64,000 nt of DNA from Lutibacter oceani (GTDB lineage: Bacteria; Bacteroidota; Bacteroidia; Flavobacteriales; Flavobacteriaceae): assembly GCF_003384935.1 (NCBI RefSeq), contig NZ_QTTQ01000012.1, positions 301,768 through 365,767 of the forward strand. Reading direction: 5' to 3'. Made by a program: the position numbers and the translations under genes. The notes beneath the pieces were generated by a model, which ran no database searches, had not been told where the DNA came from, and was given only the letters and a program-made list of their open reading frames with translations. Below are positions 38,639 to 47,313 of this stretch, piece by piece. Numbering within the stretch: the stretch's first letter is position 1; each line of letters starts with the position of its first letter.

Positions 38639-39664
38639 TTAATTTTCAATAAAAGTTGATTTTCTTATTTTTAAATTTGTAGAAATTACTTCTTTTTGAT
38701 ATTCTGTTGGAGAAATATGCTCAATTCTATTAATTAATAATTCAGCTGCATGCTCACCCATTAAATAGCCATGCTGAACTACAGATGTAAGCGGTGGGGA
38801 AGTAAATTCAGAAATTAAACCACTTGTAAAACCAATTATTGCAATATCATTTGGAATACTTAAACCTCTTTCTTTTGCAATAATTAAAGCATTTGCTGCA
38901 TATATTTCATTTACAGCTAAAATTGCATCAGGCTGATTTTTTGAATTAAATACTTTTTTTATCTGCTCATACAAATTTTCACTATCGTTTATCTTATAAA
39001 TTAAACTTTCGTCAATTTCTAAACCAGCATTTTTTAAGGCTTTTAAGTAACCTTCTTTTCTTAAAGAACCCACAGTTATATAATCTTGTGTAGTTAAAAG
39101 CGCAATCTTTTTTGAACCTATTTCAATTAAATGTTCAACAGCATTATATGCTCCTCCAACATCATCAATTATTACTTTATCACATTCAATACTTTCAATA
39201 ATTCTATCAAACATAACCAACGGAAACTCATCTTTTATAAGTGCTTCAAAATGATTGTATTTTTTGTTTTTTTGAGTCCCTCTAGCTACAGATACTATTA
39301 AACCATCTACACTGCCATTGGTTAACACGTTAAAATTCAGTACTTCCTTTTCATAAGATTCATTGGATACACATACCATTACATTATACCCTCTTTTATT
39401 AGCATATTGCTCTATTCCATCAATTACTGTTGAAAAAAAATGATGCACAATCTCTGGAATAATAACACCAATTACAGAGGTTTTCTGATTTCTAAGTTGT
39501 AAAGCTAAATTATTTGGTTTGTAGTTGTAAAAATCTGCAAAAGCCTGTATTCGTTCACGAACTTCTTCACTTATTTCATGGCTTCCTTTTAACGCTTTTG
39601 ATACTGTAGAGATAGATACTCCAAACTCACTTGCAATTTTTTTTAATGTTATTCTTGTCTTCAT
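38639..39664 (-). CDS. LacI-family transcriptional regulator of the glucan locus
   Basis: 341 residues. The N-terminal helix-turn-helix is TLKKIASEFGVSISTVSKALKG, with the hinge region ISEEVRERIQAFADFYNYKPN. The C-terminal periplasmic-binding-like domain (VIGVIIPEIVHHFFSTVIDGIE ... VEHLIEIGSKKIALLTTQ ... FTSPPLTSVVQ) would bind a sugar effector. It is placed at the divergent centre of the locus, between the MFS operon and susC, and two palindromes lie just upstream. Bacteroides uses the SusR hybrid regulator for its Sus locus, whereas Flavobacteriaceae maltodextrin loci often use LacI-type proteins like this one. Whether it represses or activates is not shown. Confidence 0.92.
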   Translation of the reverse strand: MKTRITLKKIASEFGVSISTVSKALKGSHEISEEVRERIQAFADFYNYKPNNLALQLRNQKTSVIGVIIPEIVHHFFSTVIDGIEQYANKRGYNVMVCVSNESYEKEVLNFNVLTNGSVDGLIVSVARGTQKNKKYNHFEALIKDEFPLVMFDRIIESIECDKVIIDDVGGAYNAVEHLIEIGSKKIALLTTQDYITVGSLRKEGYLKALKNAGLEIDESLIYKINDSENLYEQIKKVFNSKNQPDAILAVNEIYAANALIIAKERGLSIPNDIAIIGFTSGLISEFTSPPLTSVVQHGYLMGEHAAELLINRIEHISPTEYQKEVISTNLKIRKSTFIEN

Positions 39665-39687
39665 AATTTATTGGCTTACCTCCTTTA

Positions 39688-39695
39688 CAAATATA
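39688..39695 (-). promoter_or_regulatory. Possible -7 promoter box of lacI
   Basis: TATATTTG on the minus strand matches TAnnTTTG and ends 23 bases before the lacI start codon. A TTTG 19 bases upstream is absent. Confidence 0.4.
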
Positions 39696-39790
39696 TAAGT
39701 TCTGGTTAAATTAGGATAATTTAATCTTGTAAACATTCAAATAAAATTCTAAATTTAGGCTGAAATTAAAAAATGGGATAAAAAAAGCTA

Positions 39791-39814
39791 TTCAACTCTA
39801 ACGTTAGAGTTGAA
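39791..39814. promoter_or_regulatory. Perfect 24-bp palindrome in the lacI-susC gap
   Basis: All 24 bases are self-complementary, with centre TCTAACGTTAGA and outer arms TTCAAC/GTTGAA. It sits between the divergent lacI and susC genes, 12 bases from the LacI-type site. The central ACGT and the position favour a protein-binding operator. On the minus strand it is followed by a T run, so a terminator for antisense transcripts is a second reading. Confidence 0.55.
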
Positions 39815-39825
39815 AAGTTATGAAC

Positions 39826-39841
39826 ACGAAAACGTTTGCGT
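39826..39841. promoter_or_regulatory. LacI-family operator upstream of susC
   Basis: ACGAAAACGTTTGCGT is a 16-bp near-perfect palindrome (one mismatch, A/G at the fifth pair). It closely resembles the general LacI/CcpA-family site with centre AAACGTTT. It is the best candidate target for the adjacent LacI-type regulator, about 125 bases upstream of the susC start. Confidence 0.65.
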
Positions 39842-39965
39842 AACTTAATTTGAAACAAATATCATTGTTAAGTAAATGTTAACTTCTTACCTTCACACAG
39901 TGAAAAGTAGTAAAAATAGTATAATTTTTAAAAACAAACCTTAATTATTAATTAACTTAAAATAG

Positions 39966-42902
39966 ATGAAAAATTTTAGAATTTTTTTGTTTAGTGTCAT
40001 ACTTCTATTTCCTGTTTTAATGTTTGCGCAACAAACAATAAAAGGAACAGTAACTGAAGCAACAGGTAATTCAGCATTACCTGGAGTTGGCATTATTATT
40101 AAAGGAACTATTAAAGGAGCTGCAACAGATTTTGACGGAAACTATTCAATAGATAACGTTAAACCTGGTGATGTATTAGTGTTTTCCTATATTGGATTTA
40201 ACACACAAGAAATAACTGTAGGAAACAATACAACAATTAATGTTGTTATGGTTGAAAGTGCAGAATCCTTAGATGAAGTAGTTGTTATAGGTTATGGTAC
40301 CACAACCATAAAAGATGCAACTGGATCTGTAGCTGCAGTTACAGAAAAAGATTTTAACAAAGGAAACATTGTAACACCTGCTAGTTTGATTTCTGGTCGT
40401 GTTGCTGGTGTAAATGTAACAACAGATGGTTCTCCTGGTGGAGGTTCAGCTATTAGAATTAGAGGAGGGTCTTCTTTAGGAGCATCAAACGATCCGCTTA
40501 TTGTAGTTGATGGTTTACCAATATCTAACTCAACAGCAGGAGGTTCAAGATCTGTATTAGCTTCAATAAATCCTAATGATATAGAATCTATGTCTATATT
40601 AAAAGATGCATCTTCAACCGCTATTTATGGTTCTAGAGCATCCAATGGGGTAATTATTATTACTACTAAAAAAGGAAAATCTGGATTTAATGTAGATATT
40701 AACTTTAAAGCTGGTTACCAAACTTTAGCTGATAAAATTGAAGTTTTTAGTGGAGATGAATATAGAACTTTAATTGCTGATAGAGTCGCTGCAGGTCAAG
40801 GTGGTATTAGTATAGAACAATTAGGAAATGCAAATACCGATTGGCAAGATGCAATTTATGAAGAAAAGTTTACATTTGACCAATCAGTTTCTGTAAGTGG
40901 AGCTTTATTCAACAATGTTCCTGCAAGAGTTTCCTGGGGGAATACTAAGCAACCTGGTTTACGTAAGACTTCAAATTTTGAAAGAAACTCATTAACATTT
41001 AATATTAATCCATCACTTTTAGATGAGCATTTAAAAATTAATTTTAATGCTAATATTAGTTCTGAAAATAACAGATTTGCATCTGGTGTTGAAGGTGCTG
41101 CTATTTATTTTGATCCTACGCAACCTATATATGATGCGACTTCTCCTTTTGGTGGTTTCTTTGAATATCATACTAATGGAATTAGAGACAATGCAGGAAG
41201 AAATCCTTTAGCAAGTTTATTACAAAGAGAAAACACTAGTATTGTTGATAGATTATATGGAAATTTAGAATTTGATTACAAACTTAAATTCTTACCAGAA
41301 TTAAGAGCAGTACTTAATTTAGGTTACGACAGATCTTATGGTGTTGGTTCTAACATACTTTCCACAGAAAGTATTAACGGTTTTAGATTTGAAGAAGATG
41401 GTGTAGTATCATACATAGGTGAAGAATCTGAATATACTAGTGAAAGAAAAAATCTTTTATTAGATGCATACTTAGCTTATAATAAAGAATTAGAAAACTT
41501 AAATATTGAAGCTACAGCTGGTTACTCATACCAAAAATTTACTGCTGAAGATTTTAATACAGGAAATATGAGAGATCCTGAGGCTGAAAGAGATACAAAT
41601 ACACATCCTGATGTGGTATTACTTGGTTTCTTTGCTAGAACAAATTTATCATTTATGGATAAATACTTGTTAACACTTTCTTACAGAAGGGATGGTACTT
41701 CAAGATTTAACTCAGACAACAGATGGGGTAATTTCCCTGCAGCTGCATTAGCTTGGAAAATTAACGAAGAAGATTTCTTAAAAGATTCGAATATAATATC
41801 AGAATTAAAATTACGTCTTGGTTGGGGTATTACAGGTCAGCAAGATATTCCTGCTTCATATGCTTTCTTAGGAAGACATGTAACTGGAGATAGTTTTTCT
41901 CAATACATATTTGGAAATTCAGCTGTTGTAGTTGGGATTCCTCAATCTAAATTTGAAGATATAAAATGGGAAGAAACAACAACTTATAATGCTGGTTTCG
42001 ACTACGGATTTTTTAATGACAAAATTAAAGGTTCTATTGAGGTTTATTTAAAAGAATCTAACGATCTTTTAGCTAATGTAGCCGTAGCAGATGGTTCTAA
42101 CTTTAGTAATGCTGGTTGGCAAAACATTGGTAAATTTACTTCTAAAGGGTTGGAATTTGCAATTGGTTCTGATATTGTTAGTACAGACGATTTAAATGTA
42201 AATGTAAGTTATAACTTAAACCTTAATAGAACTGAAATTGATGAATTAGCATTTGGTCAGGATATAGAAGTTGGTGGTATTGGTGGTGGTACTGGATCAA
42301 GAATTCAAGTACACAGAGAAGGATTTGCACCTTACTCATACTTAGTTTACAAACAATTATATGATACTGCTGGTGCTCCAATAGAAGGTGCTTATGCAGA
42401 TATTAATCAAGATGGTATTATTAATACAAGTGACCGATATATCTATAAAAAACCTAATGCAGATATTACAATGGGTTTCCAATCTGGAATTAATTATAAA
42501 GACTTTGATTTAGTATTTAATTTAAGAGCTAGTTTTGGAAATTATATGTATAATAACGTAAATTCATCAAGAGCTCAATATAATTTACTTCAAGATGTTA
42601 CTGCTTTAGGAAATATACCTACTGCTGTTTTAGAAACAAATTTTGTTGAAACTGCAAATGTTTTAATATCTGATTATTATTTAGAAAATGCATCTTTTCT
42701 TAAAATGGATAACCTAAACCTTGGTTATACTTTTAATAAATTCAATAGTGATATTTCTAGTATTCGTGTTTGGACAGGTGTACAAAATGTATTTACTATT
42801 ACTAATTATAGTGGATTAGATCCAGAAGTTTTTGGAGGTATAGATAACACAATTTATCCAAGACCTAGAACTTTCTTAATGGGTGCTAATATTAAATTTT
42901 AA
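39966..42902 (+). CDS. susC: SusC-like TonB-dependent outer-membrane transporter
   Basis: 978 residues. A signal peptide ends near residue 22 (LMFAQQ). The carboxypeptidase-regulatory-like domain (TIKGTVTEATGNSALPGVG) is followed by the TonB-box region LDEVVVIGYGT, the plug domain (PASLISGRVAGVNVTTDGSP, SILKDASSTAIYGSRASNGVI) and a large barrel ending NIKF. With SusD (11 bases downstream) it forms the pedal-bin type importer for oligosaccharides. Context of amylases, SusE/F-like proteins and GH65 makes maltodextrin the likely ligand. It is the first gene of the rightward operon, under the two palindromes. Confidence 0.95.
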   Translation: MKNFRIFLFSVILLFPVLMFAQQTIKGTVTEATGNSALPGVGIIIKGTIKGAATDFDGNYSIDNVKPGDVLVFSYIGFNTQEITVGNNTTINVVMVESAESLDEVVVIGYGTTTIKDATGSVAAVTEKDFNKGNIVTPASLISGRVAGVNVTTDGSPGGGSAIRIRGGSSLGASNDPLIVVDGLPISNSTAGGSRSVLASINPNDIESMSILKDASSTAIYGSRASNGVIIITTKKGKSGFNVDINFKAGYQTLADKIEVFSGDEYRTLIADRVAAGQGGISIEQLGNANTDWQDAIYEEKFTFDQSVSVSGALFNNVPARVSWGNTKQPGLRKTSNFERNSLTFNINPSLLDEHLKINFNANISSENNRFASGVEGAAIYFDPTQPIYDATSPFGGFFEYHTNGIRDNAGRNPLASLLQRENTSIVDRLYGNLEFDYKLKFLPELRAVLNLGYDRSYGVGSNILSTESINGFRFEEDGVVSYIGEESEYTSERKNLLLDAYLAYNKELENLNIEATAGYSYQKFTAEDFNTGNMRDPEAERDTNTHPDVVLLGFFARTNLSFMDKYLLTLSYRRDGTSRFNSDNRWGNFPAAALAWKINEEDFLKDSNIISELKLRLGWGITGQQDIPASYAFLGRHVTGDSFSQYIFGNSAVVVGIPQSKFEDIKWEETTTYNAGFDYGFFNDKIKGSIEVYLKESNDLLANVAVADGSNFSNAGWQNIGKFTSKGLEFAIGSDIVSTDDLNVNVSYNLNLNRTEIDELAFGQDIEVGGIGGGTGSRIQVHREGFAPYSYLVYKQLYDTAGAPIEGAYADINQDGIINTSDRYIYKKPNADITMGFQSGINYKDFDLVFNLRASFGNYMYNNVNSSRAQYNLLQDVTALGNIPTAVLETNFVETANVLISDYYLENASFLKMDNLNLGYTFNKFNSDISSIRVWTGVQNVFTITNYSGLDPEVFGGIDNTIYPRPRTFLMGANIKF

Positions 42903-42913
42903 AAAAACAGAAA

Positions 42914-44527
42914 ATGAAAACAAAAAATATATTTAAATTATTATTTTTCTTTTTTGGAATCCTAATCTTCTTTAGCGCTTGTACTAATGAATTAGATGTT
43001 ACTCCAAAAGATGATGACGAATTTTTATCTGAAGATTTTTATGCAAGTACCGATTCTTACAGACAGGCATTAGCAGGAATCTATGGTAACCTTTCGTTAA
43101 CAGGAACTACTGGGCCAGCCTCATCTAACTTACAAGGGATAGATGCAGGTACCAGTCAATATGGTAGAACTTTATGGTATTTACAAGATTTAGCTGCTGA
43201 TGAAGTTATTTGGTCTTATGAAAATGATGAAGGCGGAGCTGTAAAAGCAATTCAAAGAAACACTTGGAGTTCTTCAAATACAATTCTATTAGGATTTTTT
43301 AGTAGAGCAATGTTCTCAGTTGCGTTAACAAATGACTTTTTAAGACAATCATCAGAAGAAAATTTAGCTTCAAGAGGACATTCAGCAATTTCAAGTGAAA
43401 TTAAAACATATAGAGCTGAAGCTCGTTTACTAAGAGCATTAGCATATTATCATTTAATGGATTTATTTGGAAAAGCTGCTTTTGTAACAGAAAATGATCC
43501 AATTGGAGTTTATCAAGGTCCTGAATACAACAGAGAGCAATTATTTACTTTTATTGAATCTGAATTGAAAGCTATTGAGGGTGATCTTGTTGGTGCTAAT
43601 CAAAATGAATATGCCCGTGCTGATAAAGCTGTTGCTTGGATGATTTTAGCTAAAATGTATTTAAATGCTGAAGTGTATATTGGACAAAACAAATACACCG
43701 AATGTTTAACTTATTGTAACAAAATAATTGGAGGCGGATTTTCATTAGCTTCAAATTATAGCTATAATTTCCTTGCTGATAATGATTATAATGAAGCAGG
43801 TCAAAACGAAATTATTTTCCCGCTAGTTGTTGATTCTAAAGTAACTCAAAACTGGGGACCAACTACTGTTATAATTAATGGTGAAGTTGGTAGTCTTGAA
43901 GGTAATGCAGTTGCACTTGGTGTAGATAACGGTTGGGGTGGTGCCTTAAGAGTTAGAAAACAATTTGCAGATAAATTCTTAAATGGGGATGTTCCCTTAA
44001 CTGATAAAAGAAATACATTAACTACTGAAGGTCGTGAAGTTGAAATTATAGATGTTGGAGACAGAGATTCAGGCTATATAATTAGTAAATATAAAAATAT
44101 TGGTGTTGATGGTAGCCGTGGTGGTGTACACTTTGAATTTGTAAATACAGATTTCCCTTTATTTAGATTAGCTGACGTTTATTTAATGTATGCTGAAGCT
44201 GTTGTTAGAGGTGGTTCAGGAGGAACCATGGGAGAAGCTGTTGTATATGTAAATGCTTTAAGAAACAGGGCAAATTCTACAACTATTACTTCAAATGATT
44301 TAACCCTAAATTTCTTAATAGATGAAAGATCTAGAGAATTGCATTGGGAAGGACATAGAAGACAAGATTTGATAAGATTTGGTCTTTTTACAGGTGGAAA
44401 TTATAATTGGGCCTGGAAAGGTGGAAGTCCAAACGGTATTGCTTTATCAAGCCATTTAGATATTTACCCAATGCCTGCAAATAATATGGCGGCAAATCCA
44501 AATTTAACTCAAAACCCTGGTTACTAA
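42914..44527 (+). CDS. susD: SusD-like glycan-binding lipoprotein
   Basis: 537 residues. A lipobox gives the anchored Cys in FFSACTNELDVTPKDDDEF; the acidic residues nearby fit surface export. The SusD/RagB fold is recognised by FYASTDSYRQALAGIYGNLS, the TPR-like YRAEARLLRALAYYHLMDLFG, FPLFRLADVYLMYAEAVVRGG and RSRELHWEGHRRQDLIRFG, ending in YPMPANNMAANPNLTQNPGY. It is the lid of the SusC transporter and binds the oligosaccharide. Spacers of 11 and 18 bases join it to susC and the SusE-like gene. Confidence 0.95.
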   Translation: MKTKNIFKLLFFFFGILIFFSACTNELDVTPKDDDEFLSEDFYASTDSYRQALAGIYGNLSLTGTTGPASSNLQGIDAGTSQYGRTLWYLQDLAADEVIWSYENDEGGAVKAIQRNTWSSSNTILLGFFSRAMFSVALTNDFLRQSSEENLASRGHSAISSEIKTYRAEARLLRALAYYHLMDLFGKAAFVTENDPIGVYQGPEYNREQLFTFIESELKAIEGDLVGANQNEYARADKAVAWMILAKMYLNAEVYIGQNKYTECLTYCNKIIGGGFSLASNYSYNFLADNDYNEAGQNEIIFPLVVDSKVTQNWGPTTVIINGEVGSLEGNAVALGVDNGWGGALRVRKQFADKFLNGDVPLTDKRNTLTTEGREVEIIDVGDRDSGYIISKYKNIGVDGSRGGVHFEFVNTDFPLFRLADVYLMYAEAVVRGGSGGTMGEAVVYVNALRNRANSTTITSNDLTLNFLIDERSRELHWEGHRRQDLIRFGLFTGGNYNWAWKGGSPNGIALSSHLDIYPMPANNMAANPNLTQNPGY

Positions 44528-44545
44528 CATTAAATCAAATTTAAG

Positions 44546-45601
44546 ATGAAAAACATATTTAAATTTTTGTTCTTGCTAACCTTTGTTGCATTCATTTCTT
44601 GTGACAATGAAGATCAAGAACTCTTAACAATATCGGCAGTTGGAAGCAGTCAAATTACTGCGCCAGCGTCAGGAGCTGTGTATGTTCTTAATCCAGAAGA
44701 AGAACTAACAAACACAATAATTACTGTAACCTGGAACGATGCAGATTATGCCGTTCCAACAGCAATTAATTACATTGTTGAATTTGCAAAAACAGGAACT
44801 GCATTTGCAGAACCATTTTTAGCAGGTTCAACATCAAACACTTACCTATCTTGGAATATTACTGAGTTTAACGGAGCAGCAGTTAGTGCTGGTTTAACTC
44901 CTTTTTTAGAAGAAGGTTTAGATATTAGAGTTACTTCCTCAGTAGGTTCGTTAAATAGTACACCACAAGTTTCAGAAACTATTACAGTTTATGTAACTTC
45001 ATTTACTACAGATTTACCAAAAATAGCTGTACCTGGAAACCACCAAGGATGGGATCCTCCAACAGCTCCTTTATTGGCAGCTTCAGGATTTGGACAAACT
45101 GATTATGAAGGTTATGTTTGGTTAGATGGAGGCTATAAATTTGTTGCTCCTAATGAAACCGGAGGTTTCTTCTGGGGAAATACAGATTGGGCAGATGATG
45201 GTTCTTCAACCGGTAAATTAGTAGAAACTGATGAAACTGATTGTACAGCAACTGCTGGATATTATTTTGTAAAAGCAGATACTGATGCATTAACGTATTC
45301 CAGTACAGCTGTTAATTGGGGTGTTATTGGGGCTGCTACACCAACTGGTTGGGATAGCGATACCGATTTAGTTTATGATGCCGCTACAAAAACCTTATCT
45401 GTTGATATTCATTTAGTTCCTGGACCATTTAAGTTTAGAGGAAATAATGAATGGGGAGCATTCGATTTAGGAACCCTTGATGCCGATGGTTTTTTACAAG
45501 GTGGTGGTGATTTAACTTTTGATGGTTCAGAAGGAAATTATCATGTTGTATTAGATTTAAGTAATCCAAGAGAATATACTTATAGTGTAACAGCTAATTA
45601 A
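44546..45601 (+). CDS. susE: SusE-like starch-binding outer-membrane lipoprotein
   Basis: 351 residues. The lipobox Cys is followed by acidic residues (AFISCDNEDQELL), a surface-export type start. Residues about 25-150 form the SusE N-terminal Ig-like domain (SSQITAPASGAVYVLNPEEE ... YIVEFAKTGTAFAEPFLAGS). Two beta-sandwich binding modules follow, each with a GW-D motif: PGNHQGWDPPTAPLL (about 165) and IGAATPTGWDSDTDLVYD (about 255). SusE proteins hold alpha-glucan at the cell surface. The module count matches Bacteroides SusE (two). It is the third gene of the sus operon. Confidence 0.88.
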   Translation: MKNIFKFLFLLTFVAFISCDNEDQELLTISAVGSSQITAPASGAVYVLNPEEELTNTIITVTWNDADYAVPTAINYIVEFAKTGTAFAEPFLAGSTSNTYLSWNITEFNGAAVSAGLTPFLEEGLDIRVTSSVGSLNSTPQVSETITVYVTSFTTDLPKIAVPGNHQGWDPPTAPLLAASGFGQTDYEGYVWLDGGYKFVAPNETGGFFWGNTDWADDGSSTGKLVETDETDCTATAGYYFVKADTDALTYSSTAVNWGVIGAATPTGWDSDTDLVYDAATKTLSVDIHLVPGPFKFRGNNEWGAFDLGTLDADGFLQGGGDLTFDGSEGNYHVVLDLSNPREYTYSVTAN

Positions 45602-45618
45602 TTAAATTAACTTTTAAA

Positions 45619-47229
45619 ATGATGAAATATTTAAATAAAATAATAGTTCTTTTGGTTTTCTCAATAGCATTTATTGCTTGCGATGAAAATGAGAACTTTG
45701 AAATATTACCAGCTCAAGAAAGTTTTCAAATAGTTACACCTTCAAATGGAAGTGTAATTGTTTTAAATGATACCAATTTAAATAATAATGCGTTATTTAT
45801 TTCTTGGGAAGCTTTGAGTACTGCAACTGGATCATTTAATATTGAAGCTGCCAAAACAGGAACTGATTTTGCAACTTCTTATTTAATGGGAACAACTGAA
45901 GCAAAAGACTTTAGTTTAACTGTGGATGAGTTAAATGACTTTTTATTAGATGTAATGGGTTTAGATTCTGAAGTAGCCTCTAGTATAGATATTAGAATTT
46001 CAACTAATGAAGAAGTTTCTCAAATAGTTTCAGTTATTTTAACACCTTTTAAAGTTGAATATACTGAATTCTATTTAGTAGGTTCTCTTACAGGTTGGGA
46101 TCCTGCAACTTCTTTAGCAATGACTAATACTGGTTTTAATACTTTTGAAATTTCTGTTGATCTTGCAGATGGCGACGCTTTCAAATTCCTTCCTACTAAT
46201 ACAGGTTGGGATGGTGACTGGGGTAAAGATCCAAATAATGAAGGCTCTTTAATTTCAGAAGGTGAGCAAGATTTAAGTGGATATACTGCTGGAAAATATA
46301 AAATCAGTATAGACTTAAATACATTTACCTATACGGTTGAAGAAATTACGTCTCCAAGTGAATTATATCTTGTTGGTTCTTTAAATGGATGGGATCCATC
46401 AAATGCTTATGCTATGAATTTAGTAAAAGAAGGTGTATTTGCTTTAGCAATTGATATTACTGATGGTACTGAATTTAAATTCCTTCCACAAAATACAGGT
46501 TGGGATGGAGATTGGGGTAACGACCCTAACAATTCAGGTTCAATAATTCAAGATGGTGAAAATAATGTAAGTGGTTATGCTGCTGGAAAATATGTAGTTG
46601 TTGTAGATTATAACACGCTAACTTATAATGTATCCTCTGTAAACAGTTTAAATATCGTTGGTTCAATTAACGGATGGGACAATGGTTCTGCTTATCCAAT
46701 GGGAGAAGCTAGTTTAGGTATATTTTCTTATATTTTAGATCTACCAGATGGTGCTGAATTTAAATTTTTACCAACCCTTGGAAGTTGGGATGGTGATTGG
46801 GGTGCTGATCCAAATAATGATGGAATGGTAGTACAAGATGGTGAAAATAATGTAAGTGGATTTGCAGCTGGAAAATATATAGTTTCAGTTAATTTTAATA
46901 CCCTTAGTTATAGCGTTTCTAGCATTACTGGTGCTCCTTCATCAATTTTTATGGTTGGATCATTTAGAGGTTGGAGTAACGATGCTGATAATCCTGAACT
47001 TACAGAAACTGCTGCTGGTGTATTTGAAATTACCCAAGCTTTAGGTGCTGGTGACGAATTTAAATTTGTTCCTACCGCTGGAAGTTGGGATAACGATTGG
47101 GGACAAAGTAAAGTTGCTAATGGTGTTTTAGAACAAAACAGTGAAGATAATTTAAAAGTTGAAGTTGCTGGTAATTATAAAATTACCCTCAATTTTAACA
47201 CTGGAGTTTATTCAGTCATTTTACAATAG
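45619..47229 (+). CDS. susF: SusF-like lipoprotein with four tandem starch-binding modules
   Basis: 536 residues. The lipobox Cys is followed by acidic residues (FIACDENENFE). A SusE/F N-terminal domain (about 25-145) shares FEIL..SFQIVTPSNGS and IEAAKTGTDFATSYLMG with the preceding gene. Four modules of about 96 residues follow, starting near residues 150, 246, 342 and 440, each with a VGS-GW opening and a FKF(L/V)P--WD-DWG core. Bacteroides SusF has three such modules. It would bind alpha-glucan at the surface alongside SusD and SusE. It is the fourth gene of the operon and is followed by a strong terminator. Confidence 0.9.
   Translation: MMKYLNKIIVLLVFSIAFIACDENENFEILPAQESFQIVTPSNGSVIVLNDTNLNNNALFISWEALSTATGSFNIEAAKTGTDFATSYLMGTTEAKDFSLTVDELNDFLLDVMGLDSEVASSIDIRISTNEEVSQIVSVILTPFKVEYTEFYLVGSLTGWDPATSLAMTNTGFNTFEISVDLADGDAFKFLPTNTGWDGDWGKDPNNEGSLISEGEQDLSGYTAGKYKISIDLNTFTYTVEEITSPSELYLVGSLNGWDPSNAYAMNLVKEGVFALAIDITDGTEFKFLPQNTGWDGDWGNDPNNSGSIIQDGENNVSGYAAGKYVVVVDYNTLTYNVSSVNSLNIVGSINGWDNGSAYPMGEASLGIFSYILDLPDGAEFKFLPTLGSWDGDWGADPNNDGMVVQDGENNVSGFAAGKYIVSVNFNTLSYSVSSITGAPSSIFMVGSFRGWSNDADNPELTETAAGVFEITQALGAGDEFKFVPTAGSWDNDWGQSKVANGVLEQNSEDNLKVEVAGNYKITLNFNTGVYSVILQ
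46066..47226 (+). repeat. Four in-gene tandem repeats (about 290 bp) encoding starch-binding modules
   Basis: Units start near 46066, 46357, 46645 and 46937. At protein level the first three share the run GWDGDWG or SWDGDWG with D-PNN after it; the fourth is more divergent (SWDNDWGQSKV). DNA identity is visible but broken, so the duplication is not recent. Confidence 0.85.
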
Positions 47230-47238
47230 TTTATATTG

Positions 47239-47271
47239 CAAAGGCTGTTCTTTAGAACAGCCTTTGTTTTT
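47239..47271 (+). terminator. Terminator after the susCDEF operon
   Basis: CAAAGGCTGTTC-TTTA-GAACAGCCTTTG (12-bp perfect stem) is followed by TTTTT. It lies 9 bases past the SusF-like stop and 43 bases before the true amylase start, so the amylase may depend on read-through or on its own promoter. Confidence 0.9.
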
Positions 47272-47313
47272 ATTTTTGAAAAAATAATTATTACTAAAAA
47301 TATCAAATTAGAA

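Noticed and set aside
39791..39814. 24-bp palindrome considered as a terminator of lacI or susC
   Set aside because: It lies upstream of both divergent genes, so neither transcript would need it as an end; an operator is more likely, with an antisense terminator left open.
46066..47226. Repeats considered as a CRISPR array or minisatellite
   Set aside because: Units are about 290 bp, keep the reading frame and encode recognisable starch-binding modules.
47236..47313. N-terminal extension of the amylase frame
   Set aside because: It would translate through the 12-bp terminator hairpin of the preceding operon, and the next ATG gives a standard signal peptide.
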